From contig CAVWNY010000003.1 in the NCBI GenBank assembly GCA_963756545.1, positions 806,001 through 870,000 of the forward strand: a DNA stretch of 64,000 bases. The letters run 5' to 3'. The stretch comes from DATFDN01 sp963756545. Its GTDB lineage: Bacteria; Pseudomonadota; Alphaproteobacteria; Acetobacterales; Acetobacteraceae. Within the stretch, counting starts at the first letter, position 1. Every line of letters begins with the position of its first letter. Below the pieces are notes generated by a model, which ran no database searches, was not told the DNA's origin, and worked only from the letters and a program-made list of their open reading frames with translations. Positions 35,384 to 45,483 of this stretch are shown one piece after another. A program made the translations under genes and the position numbers.

Positions 35384-37087
35384 TCAGCCGGGCGGGGCCG
35401 CCTCCGGCCGGAAGCGGACGCCGGCGCGCGCCAATCCGCCGCCGAGGCCGATTGCGGTGCCGTCCGCACGCCAGCACGCCGCGCCGGTCAGGCCACCATC
35501 AGGGGCGAACCCGATCGCGCACATGCCGCCCGCGACATTCGGAACGAGCGACACGCGATGTCCCAGCTCCTCCATTCCGCGCACCGCCGAGTCCCCGAAG
35601 CCCCTCTCCATCTCCACCCCATGCCCCTGGGTCCAGAGCCGCGGTGCCTCTACCGCCTCGGACAGCGTCATTCCGTGGTCGATCAGGTTGACGAGCGCCT
35701 GCATCACGGACGCGAAGATCCGCAGTCCGCCCGGCAGGCCCAGCGCATAGGCAGGCCGGCCGTCGCGCAACACGATCACCGGCGACATCGACGAGGTGAC
35801 GCGCTTGCCGGGCGCGATCGAGTTGGCGCGGCCCGGATGGGGCGTGAACAGGTACATGTAGTTGTTGGGGATCATGCCCGTTCCCGGCACCACGAACCGG
35901 GCGCCGAACAGGCTGTTGATGGTCTGCGTCGCTGCCGCGATCATCCCTGACCCGTCGGCGATCGTCAGATGAGTGGTGTGCGCCGATTCCGCCGTCGCGT
36001 TCCCCGGCGCAACGCCGGCGGCGAAGCCGCGCGCGCGCGCCGGGTCGATTTCCGCCCGGCGCTCGGCGGCGTAGTCCTTGGAAAGCAGTCGCGCCACCGG
36101 AACCTCGACAAAGTCCGGGTCCGCCGTTGCCGCCGCGCGATCGGCGAAGGCGATCTTGAGCGCCTCGGCGATCAGGTGCGCCGTCTCGGGCGTGCCGAAC
36201 CCGAGATTGCGCAGGTCGAACGCCTCCAGGATGTTCAGCATCTGGATGATGTGCATCGGCCCGGACGAGGGGGGCGGCGGGCCAACGATCTCGTGGCCGC
36301 GATAGACCCCGCGCACCGGCTCGCGCTCGACCGTGCGGTACCCCGTCAGGTCGTCCATCGCCAGATGTCCGCCGGCGGATGCCAAGAACGCGGCGTAGCG
36401 GACGCCGAGCGCGCCGCCGTAGAGCGTCGCCGGCCCTTCGCGCGCGATCAGGCGCAAGGTCTCGGCGTAGTCGCCCATCACCACGCGCACGCCGGCCTGG
36501 ACGGGCTGCCCGCCGGGCAGGAACACCCGCGCGATCGCCGCGTCGCGGGCCAGATCCGCAGCGCAGTCGGCGGCGCACTCGGAGAGGAACGGCGTCGCGC
36601 GGAAGCCGCGCGCGGCATGGCGGATCGCCGGCTCCATCACATCGGCGAGCGGGAAGGTGCCGAACCGCGCCAGCGCCTCGCACCAGCCCTTCAGGTTGCC
36701 GGGCGAGGCGACCGCGGTGGGGCCGAGCGCGTTCGCCCGGCCCAGCGCGTCCATCGTGCCGGGCGCCGCGTCCGGGTCGGGCGTGTAGGTCGTGGGGCCG
36801 GTGGAGAGCGGCGCGCGGCTCTGGTTGTCGATCACGACATGCCGGCCGTCGGGCAGGCGGATATGAAACATCCCGCCGCCGAGGATGCCGACCATCATCG
36901 GCTCCACGACGCTCAGCGCGAACAGCCCGGCGATCGCCGCATCGACCGCGTTGCCGCCGGCCGCCAGCATCTCGGCGGCGGCGGCCGAGGCGAGCGGGTG
37001 GTTCGTCACCGCCATGCCGCTGGCGCCCTGCGCGGGCGGCTTCTCGGGCGTGAAGCGGACGGCGGTGCGTGCTCGCCAGTTGGTCAT
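35384..37087 (-). CDS. ggt: Gamma-glutamyltransferase
   Basis: 567 residues, normal length. The autoprocessing nucleophile is Thr371 in ESAHTTHLTIADGSGM. Other family segments: GMAVTNHPLASAAAAEML, GGNAVDAAIAGLFALSVVEPMMVGILGGGMF, PPPPSSGPMHIIQMLNILE, and the small-subunit TSSMSPVIVLRDGRPAYALGLPGG. It cleaves the gamma-glutamyl bond of glutathione and related compounds. I see no signal peptide at ATG 37087, so this may be a cytosolic or hydrolase-type GGT-like enzyme rather than the periplasmic one. Confidence 0.93.
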   Translation of the reverse strand: MTNWRARTAVRFTPEKPPAQGASGMAVTNHPLASAAAAEMLAAGGNAVDAAIAGLFALSVVEPMMVGILGGGMFHIRLPDGRHVVIDNQSRAPLSTGPTTYTPDPDAAPGTMDALGRANALGPTAVASPGNLKGWCEALARFGTFPLADVMEPAIRHAARGFRATPFLSECAADCAADLARDAAIARVFLPGGQPVQAGVRVVMGDYAETLRLIAREGPATLYGGALGVRYAAFLASAGGHLAMDDLTGYRTVEREPVRGVYRGHEIVGPPPPSSGPMHIIQMLNILEAFDLRNLGFGTPETAHLIAEALKIAFADRAAATADPDFVEVPVARLLSKDYAAERRAEIDPARARGFAAGVAPGNATAESAHTTHLTIADGSGMIAAATQTINSLFGARFVVPGTGMIPNNYMYLFTPHPGRANSIAPGKRVTSSMSPVIVLRDGRPAYALGLPGGLRIFASVMQALVNLIDHGMTLSEAVEAPRLWTQGHGVEMERGFGDSAVRGMEELGHRVSLVPNVAGGMCAIGFAPDGGLTGAACWRADGTAIGLGGGLARAGVRFRPEAAPPG

Positions 37088-37160
37088 CTCAGGGGTCCCG
37101 CGGTTGTTCCGGCCGGCATTCTTCGCTACGGGGCGGGGCTGGGAAAGAGGGGAACACGCG

Positions 37161-37922
37161 ATGGAGCTGCGCGGGCAGGCAACACTTGTGACGGGTGGCG
37201 GATCGGGGTTGGGAGCGGCGACATGCGAGGCCCTCGCCGCTGCGGGCGCGAAGATCGCGGTGCTCGATCGCAACGAGGCCGCCGCCCAGGCGGTCGCCGC
37301 GCGCATTGGCGGCCTCGCCGTAGCGTGCGACGTGGCGAACGCCGCCTCCGCCGAGGCGGCGGTGGCGCGCGCGGGCGCGGCGCACGGGCCGGCACGGCTG
37401 CTGGTGAATTGCGCGGGCGTGGGCACGGCCGGGCGTATCGTCGGCCGCGAGGGGCCGCTCCCCTTGGCCGCCTTCGAGCAGGTGATCCGGGTCAACCTGA
37501 TCGGCACGTTCAACCTGCTCCGCCTGGCGGCGGGGGCGATGCTCGGGCTCGATGCGCTGGAGGACGGCGAGCGTGGGGTGATCGTCAACACCGCCTCGAT
37601 CGCGGCGTACGAGGGCCAGGTGGGCCAGGCGGCCTATGCGGCGTCGAAGGCGGGCGTGGTCGGCCTGACCCTGCCGGCCGCGCGCGAATTCGCCCGCGCC
37701 GGCGTGCGCGTCGTGACAATCGCGCCCGGCCTGATCGAGACGCCGATGTTCGACGGCCTGCCCGCCGAGCTGCGCCGGGGCCTCGCCGATTCGGTGCCGT
37801 TCCCGGCCCGGCTGGGGCGGCCGGCGGAGTTTGCCGCGCTAGTCCTGCACATCGCGGCCAACCGGTTCCTGAACGGCGAGACGATCCGGCTGGACGGGGC
37901 GTTGCGGATGGCGCCGCGGTGA
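37161..37922 (+). CDS. SDR-family oxidoreductase (3-hydroxyacyl-CoA dehydrogenase type 2-like)
   Basis: 253 residues. The Rossmann glycine motif is TLVTGGGSGLGAATCE; other signatures are VACDVAN, LVNCAGVG, the catalytic Ser in IVNTASIAAYEGQVGQ, Tyr/Lys in AAYAASKAGVVGLTLPAAREFA, and VRVVTIAPGLIETPMFDGLP. The IAAYEGQVGQAAYAASK arrangement is typical of the HSD17B10/3-hydroxy-2-methylbutyryl-CoA dehydrogenase group, suggesting fatty-acid or branched-chain catabolism with NAD+. It is divergent from ggt with a 73-bp shared promoter region; the start ATG 37161 follows AAAGAGGGGAAC. Confidence 0.9.
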   Translation: MELRGQATLVTGGGSGLGAATCEALAAAGAKIAVLDRNEAAAQAVAARIGGLAVACDVANAASAEAAVARAGAAHGPARLLVNCAGVGTAGRIVGREGPLPLAAFEQVIRVNLIGTFNLLRLAAGAMLGLDALEDGERGVIVNTASIAAYEGQVGQAAYAASKAGVVGLTLPAAREFARAGVRVVTIAPGLIETPMFDGLPAELRRGLADSVPFPARLGRPAEFAALVLHIAANRFLNGETIRLDGALRMAPR

Positions 37923-38039
37923 AAATGGCGCGGGAGGGACAGGGCTACGGCATTGACCAAGATGCGGCTAGGACCTTCGCCGCCATGACATGACGGGCCG
38001 GCCCTGACAATTCAGCGTCCGGGCCGCCGCCGATCCGCG

Positions 38040-39494
38040 CTAAAACGAGCCAAAGGCGTTACCCAGAATAATCACGGCGGCAAGCGCAAGCAGGGCGCCG
38101 ACAATCGCTACCATGACGATATCGATATAGCTTTCGCGGTGGGTTGATCCGCACACCGCGAGCAGCGTCACCACGGCGCCGTTGTGCGGCAGGCTGTCGA
38201 GTGTGCCAGAGCCGATCACGGCGACACGGTGCAGCAGCGCGGGATTGATGCCAGTCTCGGCTGCAAGCCGCATATAGGTCTCGCCGAGAGCCTCGAGCGC
38301 GATCGTCAGTCCACCCGAAGCCGACCCGGTCAGGGCAGCGAGCACGTTGGTCGCCGCGGCCAGCGAGACGAGCGGTCCGCCTTCAATGGACAGCACCCAG
38401 TCGCGCACCATCGCGAACGCGGGCAGCGCCGCGACCACCGCGCCGAAGCCCACGAGGCTGGCTACACTGAGGGCCGGCAGCACGGACGCGTTGGCGCCCG
38501 CATCCATGCTGTCGCGTAGCCCGGGCAGACGCCCGCGATTGAGCAGGACCAGCGCCAGGATGGCAGCCGCCAGAGCAACCATGACCGACCACACGCCACC
38601 CACGGCGCCGAGTGACGTGCTGCCCCAACTCGGTTCGGCCAGGAACGAGACGTCGAGCCGTGGCAAGACCACCAGGGACATCAAAAAGTTGACGCCCACG
38701 ACGATCATGAGCGGCAGGATGGCCGCCGCGACGGATGGCGCGGTGCGGCTGCGCTGGCCATGCTGGATCTCGGCGGGATCGAATGCGTGCGCCGTGGTGG
38801 CCCGCTCGCGCACCAGGAGATCGTCCGCCGCGTCATTGGCGGCGATGCTCGCATCGCTGCCAAAGCCCTCGCCGGCGCGGCGGGCAGAGGCTTCGGCCCG
38901 GCCGAGCCACCACAGGCCGAAGCCGAGCATGATGGCCGAGGCGATGACGCCGAGGCCGGGCGCCGCGAGCGGTGTCGTTCCGAAGAACGGCATCGGGATC
39001 GCGTTCTGGATCGACGGCGTTCCAGGCAGCGCCGACATGGTGAACGTCGACGTGCCGAGCGCGATCGTCGCGGGCATCAGGCGACGCGGAATGGCGGCAG
39101 CACGGAACAATGCCTGGGCCATGGGGGCAAGGACGAAGAAGGCGACGAAGAGGCTGACGCCGCCATAGGTGACGATCGCGCCCGCTACCACGACCGCGAG
39201 GATCGCCCGGCGCTCTCCCAACCGCTTGGTGGTGAAGTCGGAAATGACCAAAACGGAACCGCTGTCGTCCATCAACTTGCCGAACAGGGCGCCAAGCAGG
39301 AACAGCGGGAAGAACTGCGCGAGGAACCGCGCCGCGCCACCCATGAACGTCTGGGTCCAATGCGCGAGCAGCGGCTCGCCCGCGAAGCCCGCGGCTATGA
39401 GCGCGGCGGCGGGCGCCAGCAGAAGAACGCTCCAGCCGCGAAACGCAAACCAGACCAGCAGCGCAAGGCCCAGCAGGATGCCGGCAAAACCCAT
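38040..39494 (-). CDS. GntP-family permease
   Basis: 484 residues, about 12 hydrophobic segments beginning GFAGILLGLALLVWFAFRGWSVLLLAPAAALI. GntP-type features include FLLGALFGKLMDDSGS, AIVTYGGVSLFVAFFVLAPMAQALF, LGTSTFTMSALPGTPSIQNAIP, and a late GSGTLDSLPHNGAVVTLLAVCG. The family takes up gluconate or related organic acids with protons; substrate here is unknown. The start ATG 39494 (MGFAGILLG) is preferred over ATG 39614, whose extra residues are not membrane-like. Confidence 0.9.
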   Translation of the reverse strand: MGFAGILLGLALLVWFAFRGWSVLLLAPAAALIAAGFAGEPLLAHWTQTFMGGAARFLAQFFPLFLLGALFGKLMDDSGSVLVISDFTTKRLGERRAILAVVVAGAIVTYGGVSLFVAFFVLAPMAQALFRAAAIPRRLMPATIALGTSTFTMSALPGTPSIQNAIPMPFFGTTPLAAPGLGVIASAIMLGFGLWWLGRAEASARRAGEGFGSDASIAANDAADDLLVRERATTAHAFDPAEIQHGQRSRTAPSVAAAILPLMIVVGVNFLMSLVVLPRLDVSFLAEPSWGSTSLGAVGGVWSVMVALAAAILALVLLNRGRLPGLRDSMDAGANASVLPALSVASLVGFGAVVAALPAFAMVRDWVLSIEGGPLVSLAAATNVLAALTGSASGGLTIALEALGETYMRLAAETGINPALLHRVAVIGSGTLDSLPHNGAVVTLLAVCGSTHRESYIDIVMVAIVGALLALAAVIILGNAFGSF

Positions 39495-39860
39495 CACGTC
39501 AGACGCTCCGCGGCGACAGATCGAATGCGAAGTTGGAGCGCCTTCGCGCGGTGGAGCAAGCCGGCCAGCGACAATTCTGTCGGGAGCGTCTGCGCATTGC
39601 ACGACGCACAGCAAGGGTCGTCATGACGTGTTGCTGCCTCGGAACGTACCTGTACATTGCTGTCACGATAGACCGTTTTTATCGGCGAACATATCGTTGG
39701 GTATAGGGAGGTGTATGTTGCGGTCAACGGGGCTAGTCCCGCGATGGAGATAGCAGGCGATTTTCTTCGGTCTAGGTGGCACTCGAGCTCGCGGGAACGG
39801 CCTCGACGTAGCAGGGGCTTTGGCTCGCTCCTCCTGACGGGGGCGCCGCGGTGAATGCGC
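39495..39860. other. 366 bp without a recognisable gene
   Basis: No recognisable gene in either strand. It is the upstream region of the GntP gene and lies downstream of the methyltransferase gene, with a more AT-rich patch near 39660-39730 that may hold the GntP promoter. Open frames crossing it have no familiar motifs. Confidence 0.5.
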
Positions 39861-40580
39861 CTATCCCACGCCGACCGCCTCGGCGAGCACCAGCCGCCGC
39901 CGGGGAACCGCACGGAGCGGCAGGCCGGCGTAGACGTCCTTCACCGCCTCGGCGACGATGATCCCGGCGACGCCCGGGGCGATGCGCCGGCCGGCGCGTT
40001 CCAGCAGCGGGGCGGCGCGCAGCACGATCCGGCGGGTGGTCGGCGGCATGTAGAGCGCCGCGTCGCGTCGCTCCACGCGAAACAGGGCGCCGGCCAGCAG
40101 GCGGCCGATCTGGCCGAAGGAATAGGGCTCGCCGTGACCGAACGGGGTCGATTCGCCGTAGGCCCACAGGCCCGTCCGATTGGGCGCGACGATCAGCAGG
40201 CGTCCGTCGTCCTTCAGGACGCGCCAGACCTCGCGCAGCAGCCGCCTTGCGTTCTCCGCCGCCTCGATCCCGTGCACCAGCAGCACGCGGTCAAAGGCCA
40301 GATCGGGGAACGGCAGCGCGTCCTCCTCCGCCGTGCAGCTCAGCCCCGGCACGCCGGCGGGCCATCTCGCGGCGCCCATCTGCGCCGGCGTGAGCGCGAT
40401 GCAGCGCGCCGCCTGCTCGCGCCAGAGCCGGAGGTAGGGCGGGGCGTAGCCGAGCCCCAGCACCGACTGGCCGTGCAGGTCGGGCCACAGACCGGCGAGT
40501 CGCGCGCGCAGCAGGCGCGCCGCCACGGCCCCCCGCGCGGTGGCATAGAAATCGGCCGCAAGATGCGCGTCCGCCGCCAT
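39861..40580 (-). CDS. SAM-dependent class I methyltransferase
   Basis: 239 residues. The SAM site is degenerate but recognisable: SVLGLGYAPPYLRLW (motif I, G-x-G), then AEEDALPFPDLAFDRVLLVHGIEAAENARRLLREVWRVLKDDGRLLIVAPNRTGLWAY (motifs II-III). It shares its upstream region head-to-head with gloB; this pair is widely conserved in alphaproteobacteria. Substrate unknown. Confidence 0.88.
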   Translation of the reverse strand: MAADAHLAADFYATARGAVAARLLRARLAGLWPDLHGQSVLGLGYAPPYLRLWREQAARCIALTPAQMGAARWPAGVPGLSCTAEEDALPFPDLAFDRVLLVHGIEAAENARRLLREVWRVLKDDGRLLIVAPNRTGLWAYGESTPFGHGEPYSFGQIGRLLAGALFRVERRDAALYMPPTTRRIVLRAAPLLERAGRRIAPGVAGIIVAEAVKDVYAGLPLRAVPRRRLVLAEAVGVG

Positions 40581-40641
40581 GCACCGTGTATAGCACGCCC
40601 GGCGGCTGGCGGGGCGGCGGCGGCGGTGTTAGGGTTCGGCC

Positions 40642-41367
40642 ATGCCCATCACCGCCGAGCCCGTCCCGATCCTGAGCGACAACTACGCCTGGCTGCTGCG
40701 CGATGCGGCCGCCGGCGCCGTCGCCATCGTCGATCCGGCCGATCCCGGCCCGATCATCACCGCGATCGAGGCGGCGGGCGGGCGGCTCGACATGATCCTG
40801 CTCACGCACCACCACGCCGACCACGTGGCGGGAACCGACGCGGTGCGCGCGCGGTTTGCGTGCCCGGTGGTGGGCGCGGCCGCCGATGCCCACCGGCTGC
40901 CCCGGCTGGACCAGGCGGTGCGCGAGGGCGACAAGGTTCGGTTGGGCGGGGCCGAGGCCGAAGTGATCGACACGCCCGGCCACACGCGCGGGCAGATCAA
41001 CTTCTACTTCGCCGACGGCGGCGTCCTACTGTCGGGCGACACGCTGTTCAGCCTCGGCTGCGGGCGGCTGATCGAGGGCACGGCGGAGGAGATGTTCGCC
41101 TCGCTGCGCAAGCTCGCCGCCTTGCCGCCGAAGACCCAGGTTTGCTGCGGGCATGAATACACCGCGAGCAACGCCCGGTTCGCGCTGAGCGTGGATCCGG
41201 AGAACGCGGCGCTGCGCGCCCGCGCCGAGGAGGTGCGCCGTCTGCGCGCCGGCGGTCAGCCGACGGTGCCATCCCGGCTGGGCGAGGAGATGGAGGCAAA
41301 TCCGCTTCTGCGTGCCCGGGACGCCGCGAGCTTCGCCCGCCTGCGCGCGCAGAAGGACGCGTTCTGA
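40642..41367 (+). CDS. gloB: Hydroxyacylglutathione hydrolase (glyoxalase II)
   Basis: 241 residues. The metallo-beta-lactamase motif THHHADH gives His56, His58, Asp60 and His61. GHTRGQINFYF and SGDTLFSLGCGRLIEG supply further metal ligands, and CCGHEYTASNARFAL plus the C-terminal PSRLGEEMEANPLLR are glyoxalase-II-specific. It hydrolyses S-lactoylglutathione to lactate and glutathione in the methylglyoxal pathway. The glutathione link fits ggt nearby, though they are not in one operon. Confidence 0.96.
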   Translation: MPITAEPVPILSDNYAWLLRDAAAGAVAIVDPADPGPIITAIEAAGGRLDMILLTHHHADHVAGTDAVRARFACPVVGAAADAHRLPRLDQAVREGDKVRLGGAEAEVIDTPGHTRGQINFYFADGGVLLSGDTLFSLGCGRLIEGTAEEMFASLRKLAALPPKTQVCCGHEYTASNARFALSVDPENAALRARAEEVRRLRAGGQPTVPSRLGEEMEANPLLRARDAASFARLRAQKDAF

Positions 41368-41380
41368 AGCGGGTCGGCGC

Positions 41381-41875
41381 TCAGCGGGGGGCGGCCAGCT
41401 CCCGAGTGGTTCTCACCGCCTGATCGACCTCTCGCGATGGGGTGCCGGCGGCGCCCGTGCCGAGCTTCACACTGCCGTCGGGCTGCGGCACGGCGATCGG
41501 CTTCACCTCGACCCGTGCGACCCCGGCGTGCTTCATATCGAGCTTGCCCGCGGTGGCTGGGCTCACGTCCATCACGCGTCCTTTCACATAGGGGCCGCGA
41601 TCCTGCACGCTCACGTTCGCCGACTTGCCGGTGTCGAGGTTGACCACCTTCGCCGTGGTGCCGAGCGGCAGGGTCTTGCTGGCGGCATCATCGCCATGGG
41701 TGCTGAAGGTATGGCCGTCCGCCATCTTCCGGCCCTGGAAGCCTTCGGCGTAGATCGACGCCTTGCCCTGCTCGCTACGCCCGGAGCTGTCATCGCCGGC
41801 CAGGGCGATCCCGGGCGCGATTCCGGCTGTCCCCATGGCCACGCACGCGCAGAGCGCGAGCTCGAACGCTCCCAT
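41381..41875 (-). CDS. RlpA-like DPBB-domain protein
   Basis: 164 residues with a signal peptide (ELALCACVAMGTAGIAPGIALA). The double-psi beta-barrel has GKASIYAEGFQGRKMADGHTF, LPLGTTAKVVNLDTGKSANVSVQDRGPYVKGRVMDVSPATA and a conserved Asp in QDRGPYV. This is the RlpA septal-ring lytic transglycosylase family, which cleaves naked glycan strands. The SPOR domain of full RlpA is missing, so this is a short form. Convergent with gloB. Confidence 0.88.
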   Translation of the reverse strand: MGAFELALCACVAMGTAGIAPGIALAGDDSSGRSEQGKASIYAEGFQGRKMADGHTFSTHGDDAASKTLPLGTTAKVVNLDTGKSANVSVQDRGPYVKGRVMDVSPATAGKLDMKHAGVARVEVKPIAVPQPDGSVKLGTGAAGTPSREVDQAVRTTRELAAPR

Positions 41876-42012
41876 CCCTCATTCCTCCGCATCCGTTGCG
41901 GTAGGGAAAGGCGCTCTTGCCCCGAGCGGTTCCCGATCGCGCGCGTTCGTGAGCACACGAGCGGCAGGGACGTTGCGATGGGGCGGGGTCCTCCTTATAA
42001 CCCGGCGACCGC

Positions 42013-42528
<516 letters not shown>

Positions 42529-43752
42529 TTACTCGGGATACCTCTCCTCCTCGGGTTGGCTCTCCTCGGTCTGCGGAACCGCTTGGTGGAACAGGACGAT
42601 CGCAAGGATGTTGCCGGGCTCGGATGTTGCGTCGCTGCGCAGGACCGCCACCTCGCCGGCGATCCCGCTCGTGTACTCCGCAACGACCTCGCCAAAGGCA
42701 TTGCGCTGAATGGCCAGCTTATGGCCGGGCTCGACCATGTCGTTCAACTTGACCAGAGCCTCCACGAACCCACCCTGGGTCGCCAGAACCGGGAAGGCGC
42801 TGTTGCCGATGAAAAGCCCCGAATCCTTGCCCGTGCGCCCCATGGCGCCCTGGGTCACGCCGTGCAGCTTGAGGACGTTCATCGTGCCCTCGACGAAGAG
42901 CGCGATCATCTCACGGTCGAAGATGCGCGCCCTGCCAACCTCCGGGGTGAACGCCGGGATGCCTGCGGCCAGCAATTCTCTGGCCAGCACGCCGGGATAG
43001 GTTGGATCATCCCAGACATGGTCGATGGGGTAGAGCTCCATCATCGCCTTGACCTCGGGCCGGTTCATCTCGCCGATGTTCATTGCAGTAATGTCCAGTC
43101 CGGTCGTCCCGGTATGGAAGTCGATCGCGATATCGGCGTTCGGCTTGAAGAGTCGGTCGAAGAGAATCCCGGCCTGGCGGCTCGTCGCGCTGGCGCCGTT
43201 CTCATTCCCGGGCCATTCCCGGTTCATGTCGATGAGGTCGGCGCCACGGCCCGAGTTTGGCCACCGGCGCGACATTCCTTCGAGCGCCGGGCGCGACACG
43301 TCCGTGACCGCTGTGACCGTTCCCGCCATGTCCTCCGAATGGAGCTGGTCCATCACGGTCTGCACCGTCTGGACCGAGCTCATTTCGTCACCATGCACGC
43401 CGCTGGTGAGGAGTATGCGCTTGCCCGGCCGGGCTCCCTTGACGACGATGACGGAGACATACCAGTGCTGACCCGCCGGCATCTGGACGCCCTGAAAGTA
43501 GAGAAGATGCCGCCCGGGCTCGAGGTCACTGACGTCGAGTGCACTGATAACCTTTTTCCCCTGGATCACGTCGCCGGTATAGACCGTTCCCTGAGAGGCA
43601 CGAGGCGTAGCAGTGCTGGCAGCCGTCGTCGCTGCATCCTGGGCGTCGGCAACCGTGGCGGTTGCCACGAGGGCGGCCGAAGCGCCGACTGCGGCAAGCG
43701 AAGAGACCAAGAAGTCTCGGCGATCGAACCCGCCCATGGGTTTATCCGGCAT
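42529..43752 (-). CDS. Succinylglutamate desuccinylase/aspartoacylase-like hydrolase, Tat-exported
   Basis: 407 residues. The twin-arginine signal is GFDRRDFLVSSLAAVGASAALVATATVADA (residues 8-38). Zinc ligands are His120 and Glu123 in TSGVHGDEMSS and His213 in IAIDFHTGTTGLD, the M14-like desuccinylase/aspartoacylase pattern. A C-terminal beta domain follows (GFVEALVKLNDMVEPGHKLA). It probably removes an acyl or amide group from a small amino-acid derivative in the periplasm. Upstream, three CATATG hexamers (43788, 43854, 43879) lie in its likely promoter region. Confidence 0.88.
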   Translation of the reverse strand: MPDKPMGGFDRRDFLVSSLAAVGASAALVATATVADAQDAATTAASTATPRASQGTVYTGDVIQGKKVISALDVSDLEPGRHLLYFQGVQMPAGQHWYVSVIVVKGARPGKRILLTSGVHGDEMSSVQTVQTVMDQLHSEDMAGTVTAVTDVSRPALEGMSRRWPNSGRGADLIDMNREWPGNENGASATSRQAGILFDRLFKPNADIAIDFHTGTTGLDITAMNIGEMNRPEVKAMMELYPIDHVWDDPTYPGVLARELLAAGIPAFTPEVGRARIFDREMIALFVEGTMNVLKLHGVTQGAMGRTGKDSGLFIGNSAFPVLATQGGFVEALVKLNDMVEPGHKLAIQRNAFGEVVAEYTSGIAGEVAVLRSDATSEPGNILAIVLFHQAVPQTEESQPEEERYPE

Positions 43753-44030
43753 CGGAAGCCTCCTTGTCGGTCACCGCACGATTTGTTCATATGTGGACGG
43801 CCCACGCCTGCAAGGGATTTGAGCGAGTTTCCGGCGCGATGGTCAGGTGCAGTCATATGTCCGGCCTCTCGTGCGGTGCATATGACCGCGGGCCCTGATG
43901 GAGTTCGCGGATCGGGTCCCTATCAAGACTACGCGCTGCGCTGCGCCTTGAATTATCCGGGTCTTCCCGAGCCACGGCTCGACCGTTCGCCATCACATCC
44001 TCTTCACCCTCGCATACGGGCCTGCGGCCG

Positions 44031-45020
44031 CTACGCCGCTTGCCCGATCACGTCTCTCGCGCGGTAGGCTTCCCCGCGCATCATGACCGCCCAGGCGATG
44101 CGGGCGGTCTTGATGGCAAGTGCCACCGCAGCGACCTTGGTGGGCCGCCGTGCCAGCAGGCCCCGGACCCACGCGGCGTCTTTTGTCGTTCGGTTGCGGG
44201 TGTGGCGCAGCACGGCGACCGCGCCGGCGACCAGCAGACAGCGGATGTATTTGTCGCCGCGCTTGCTGGTGCGTCCCAGCCGCTCCTTGCCACCGCTGGA
44301 ATTCTGCCGCGGTGTCATCCCCAACCATGCGGCGAACTCCCGGCCCGACCGAAACAGTGCGGGATCGGTGACGGTGGCCGCGATGGCGGTGGCTCCCATA
44401 ATGCCGATACCAGGAACGCTCGCCAGCAGCCGGCTGACTGGGCTGTTGCGGTGCCACTTCGCGAGCCGCACTTCGATCTCCCGCACCCGCACCATCGTGT
44501 CGTTCAGCTGGTCGACGATGATCTGCAGGATCGACCGCGCAAGTTCGGGCCGCTCTTGCTCATGAGCAAGCTCGCGGGTCAGATCCTCCACATGCCGCAG
44601 ACCCTGCGCGGCGACGATGCCGAATTCGGCCATGTGGGCGCGCAGTGCATTGACCAGCATCGTGCGCTGGCGGACCAGAAGGTTACGGGCGCGGTGCAGC
44701 ATCAGCACTGATTGCTGATCGGCGGTTTTGACCGGCACGAAGCGCATCGACGGCCGCGTCACTGCCTCACAGATCGCCTCGGCATCGGCCGCGTCATTCT
44801 TGTTGCGCTTGACGTAGGCCTTCACATAGCCGGGCGGCATCAGCTTCACCTCGTGGCCCAGCGCGGCGAGCTCGCGCGCCCAGTGGTGCGCCGTCGCGCA
44901 GGCCTCCATGCCGACCAGGCACGGTTCGAGCGACCGAAAGTAGGCCAGCACTTCGCTACGCCGCAGCTTGCGCCGCGCAACCGTCTGGCCGCGCTCGTGG
45001 CGTTCAGCAACAGCCACCTT
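44031..45020 (-). pseudogene. IS110-family transposase with degenerate N-terminus
   Basis: The body is a good IS110 protein: CLVGMEACATAHHWARELAALGHEVKLMPPGYVKAYVKRNKNDAADAEAICEAV, then the transposase-20 domain LLASVPGIGIMGATAIAATVTDPALFRSGREFAAWLGMTPRQNSSGGKERLGRTSKRGDKYIRCLLVAGA. The expected N-terminal start with catalytic Asp (M...GLDVAKxVFQVH) is replaced by GIGVPKVAVAERHERGQ, so the first Asp of the DEDD site is absent, and no own start codon is present. The frame runs upstream into the neighbouring gene's tail. Non-functional copy. Confidence 0.8.
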
Positions 45021-45444
45021 AGGCACTCCGATGCCGGGAGCGAGGGCCGTCCACCCTATCAAGAATTTCGCGCCTCTCTTTTCGATAGGCTGGCCCGCGT
45101 TCCTGTGTTTTGGCCCGCAACGCCAAGCGTGTTTCATTGTTCAGCAGGCGGTTGCCGAAATTGCCGATCTCGTAATGACTATGCTGTTCGTGATCCTCGG
45201 AATATGGGGGCGGCATGTCGTCTAGGTGGATGTCCATTTTAGCGGCTTTGGCCACAACCTCGGCGTCCTCAATCTCTCTTACCCAGTCGATCCATTCCCA
45301 GAGTTCCCATGTCAGGCGGTCTTTGATCTCCTCCCGCTTGTCCGGGGACGCGACCCTTAGCTGCTCCCGAGAGGCTTCCTCCGCGCGCCGGTGTCCTTGC
45401 CTTGCATACCTTTTCGGGAAACCATGCCCGCATGAACTTGGCAT
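45019..45444 (-). CDS. Hypothetical protein, 3' end fused into IS110
   Basis: 141 residues. The segment LTWELWEWIDWVREIEDAEVVAKAAKMDIHLDDMPPPYSEDHEQH is well ordered, helical and acidic; I recognise no family. It lies 39 bp downstream of the resolvase in the same direction and may be its operon partner. The last residues (RVDGPRSRHRSA) are encoded at the IS110 junction, so the native C-terminus was probably replaced when the element inserted. Confidence 0.55.
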   Translation of the reverse strand: MPSSCGHGFPKRYARQGHRRAEEASREQLRVASPDKREEIKDRLTWELWEWIDWVREIEDAEVVAKAAKMDIHLDDMPPPYSEDHEQHSHYEIGNFGNRLLNNETRLALRAKTQERGPAYRKERREILDRVDGPRSRHRSA

Positions 45445-45483
45445 AGAGGGACGCCAAGCTTTGATCCTTGCAATAGGGAGACA

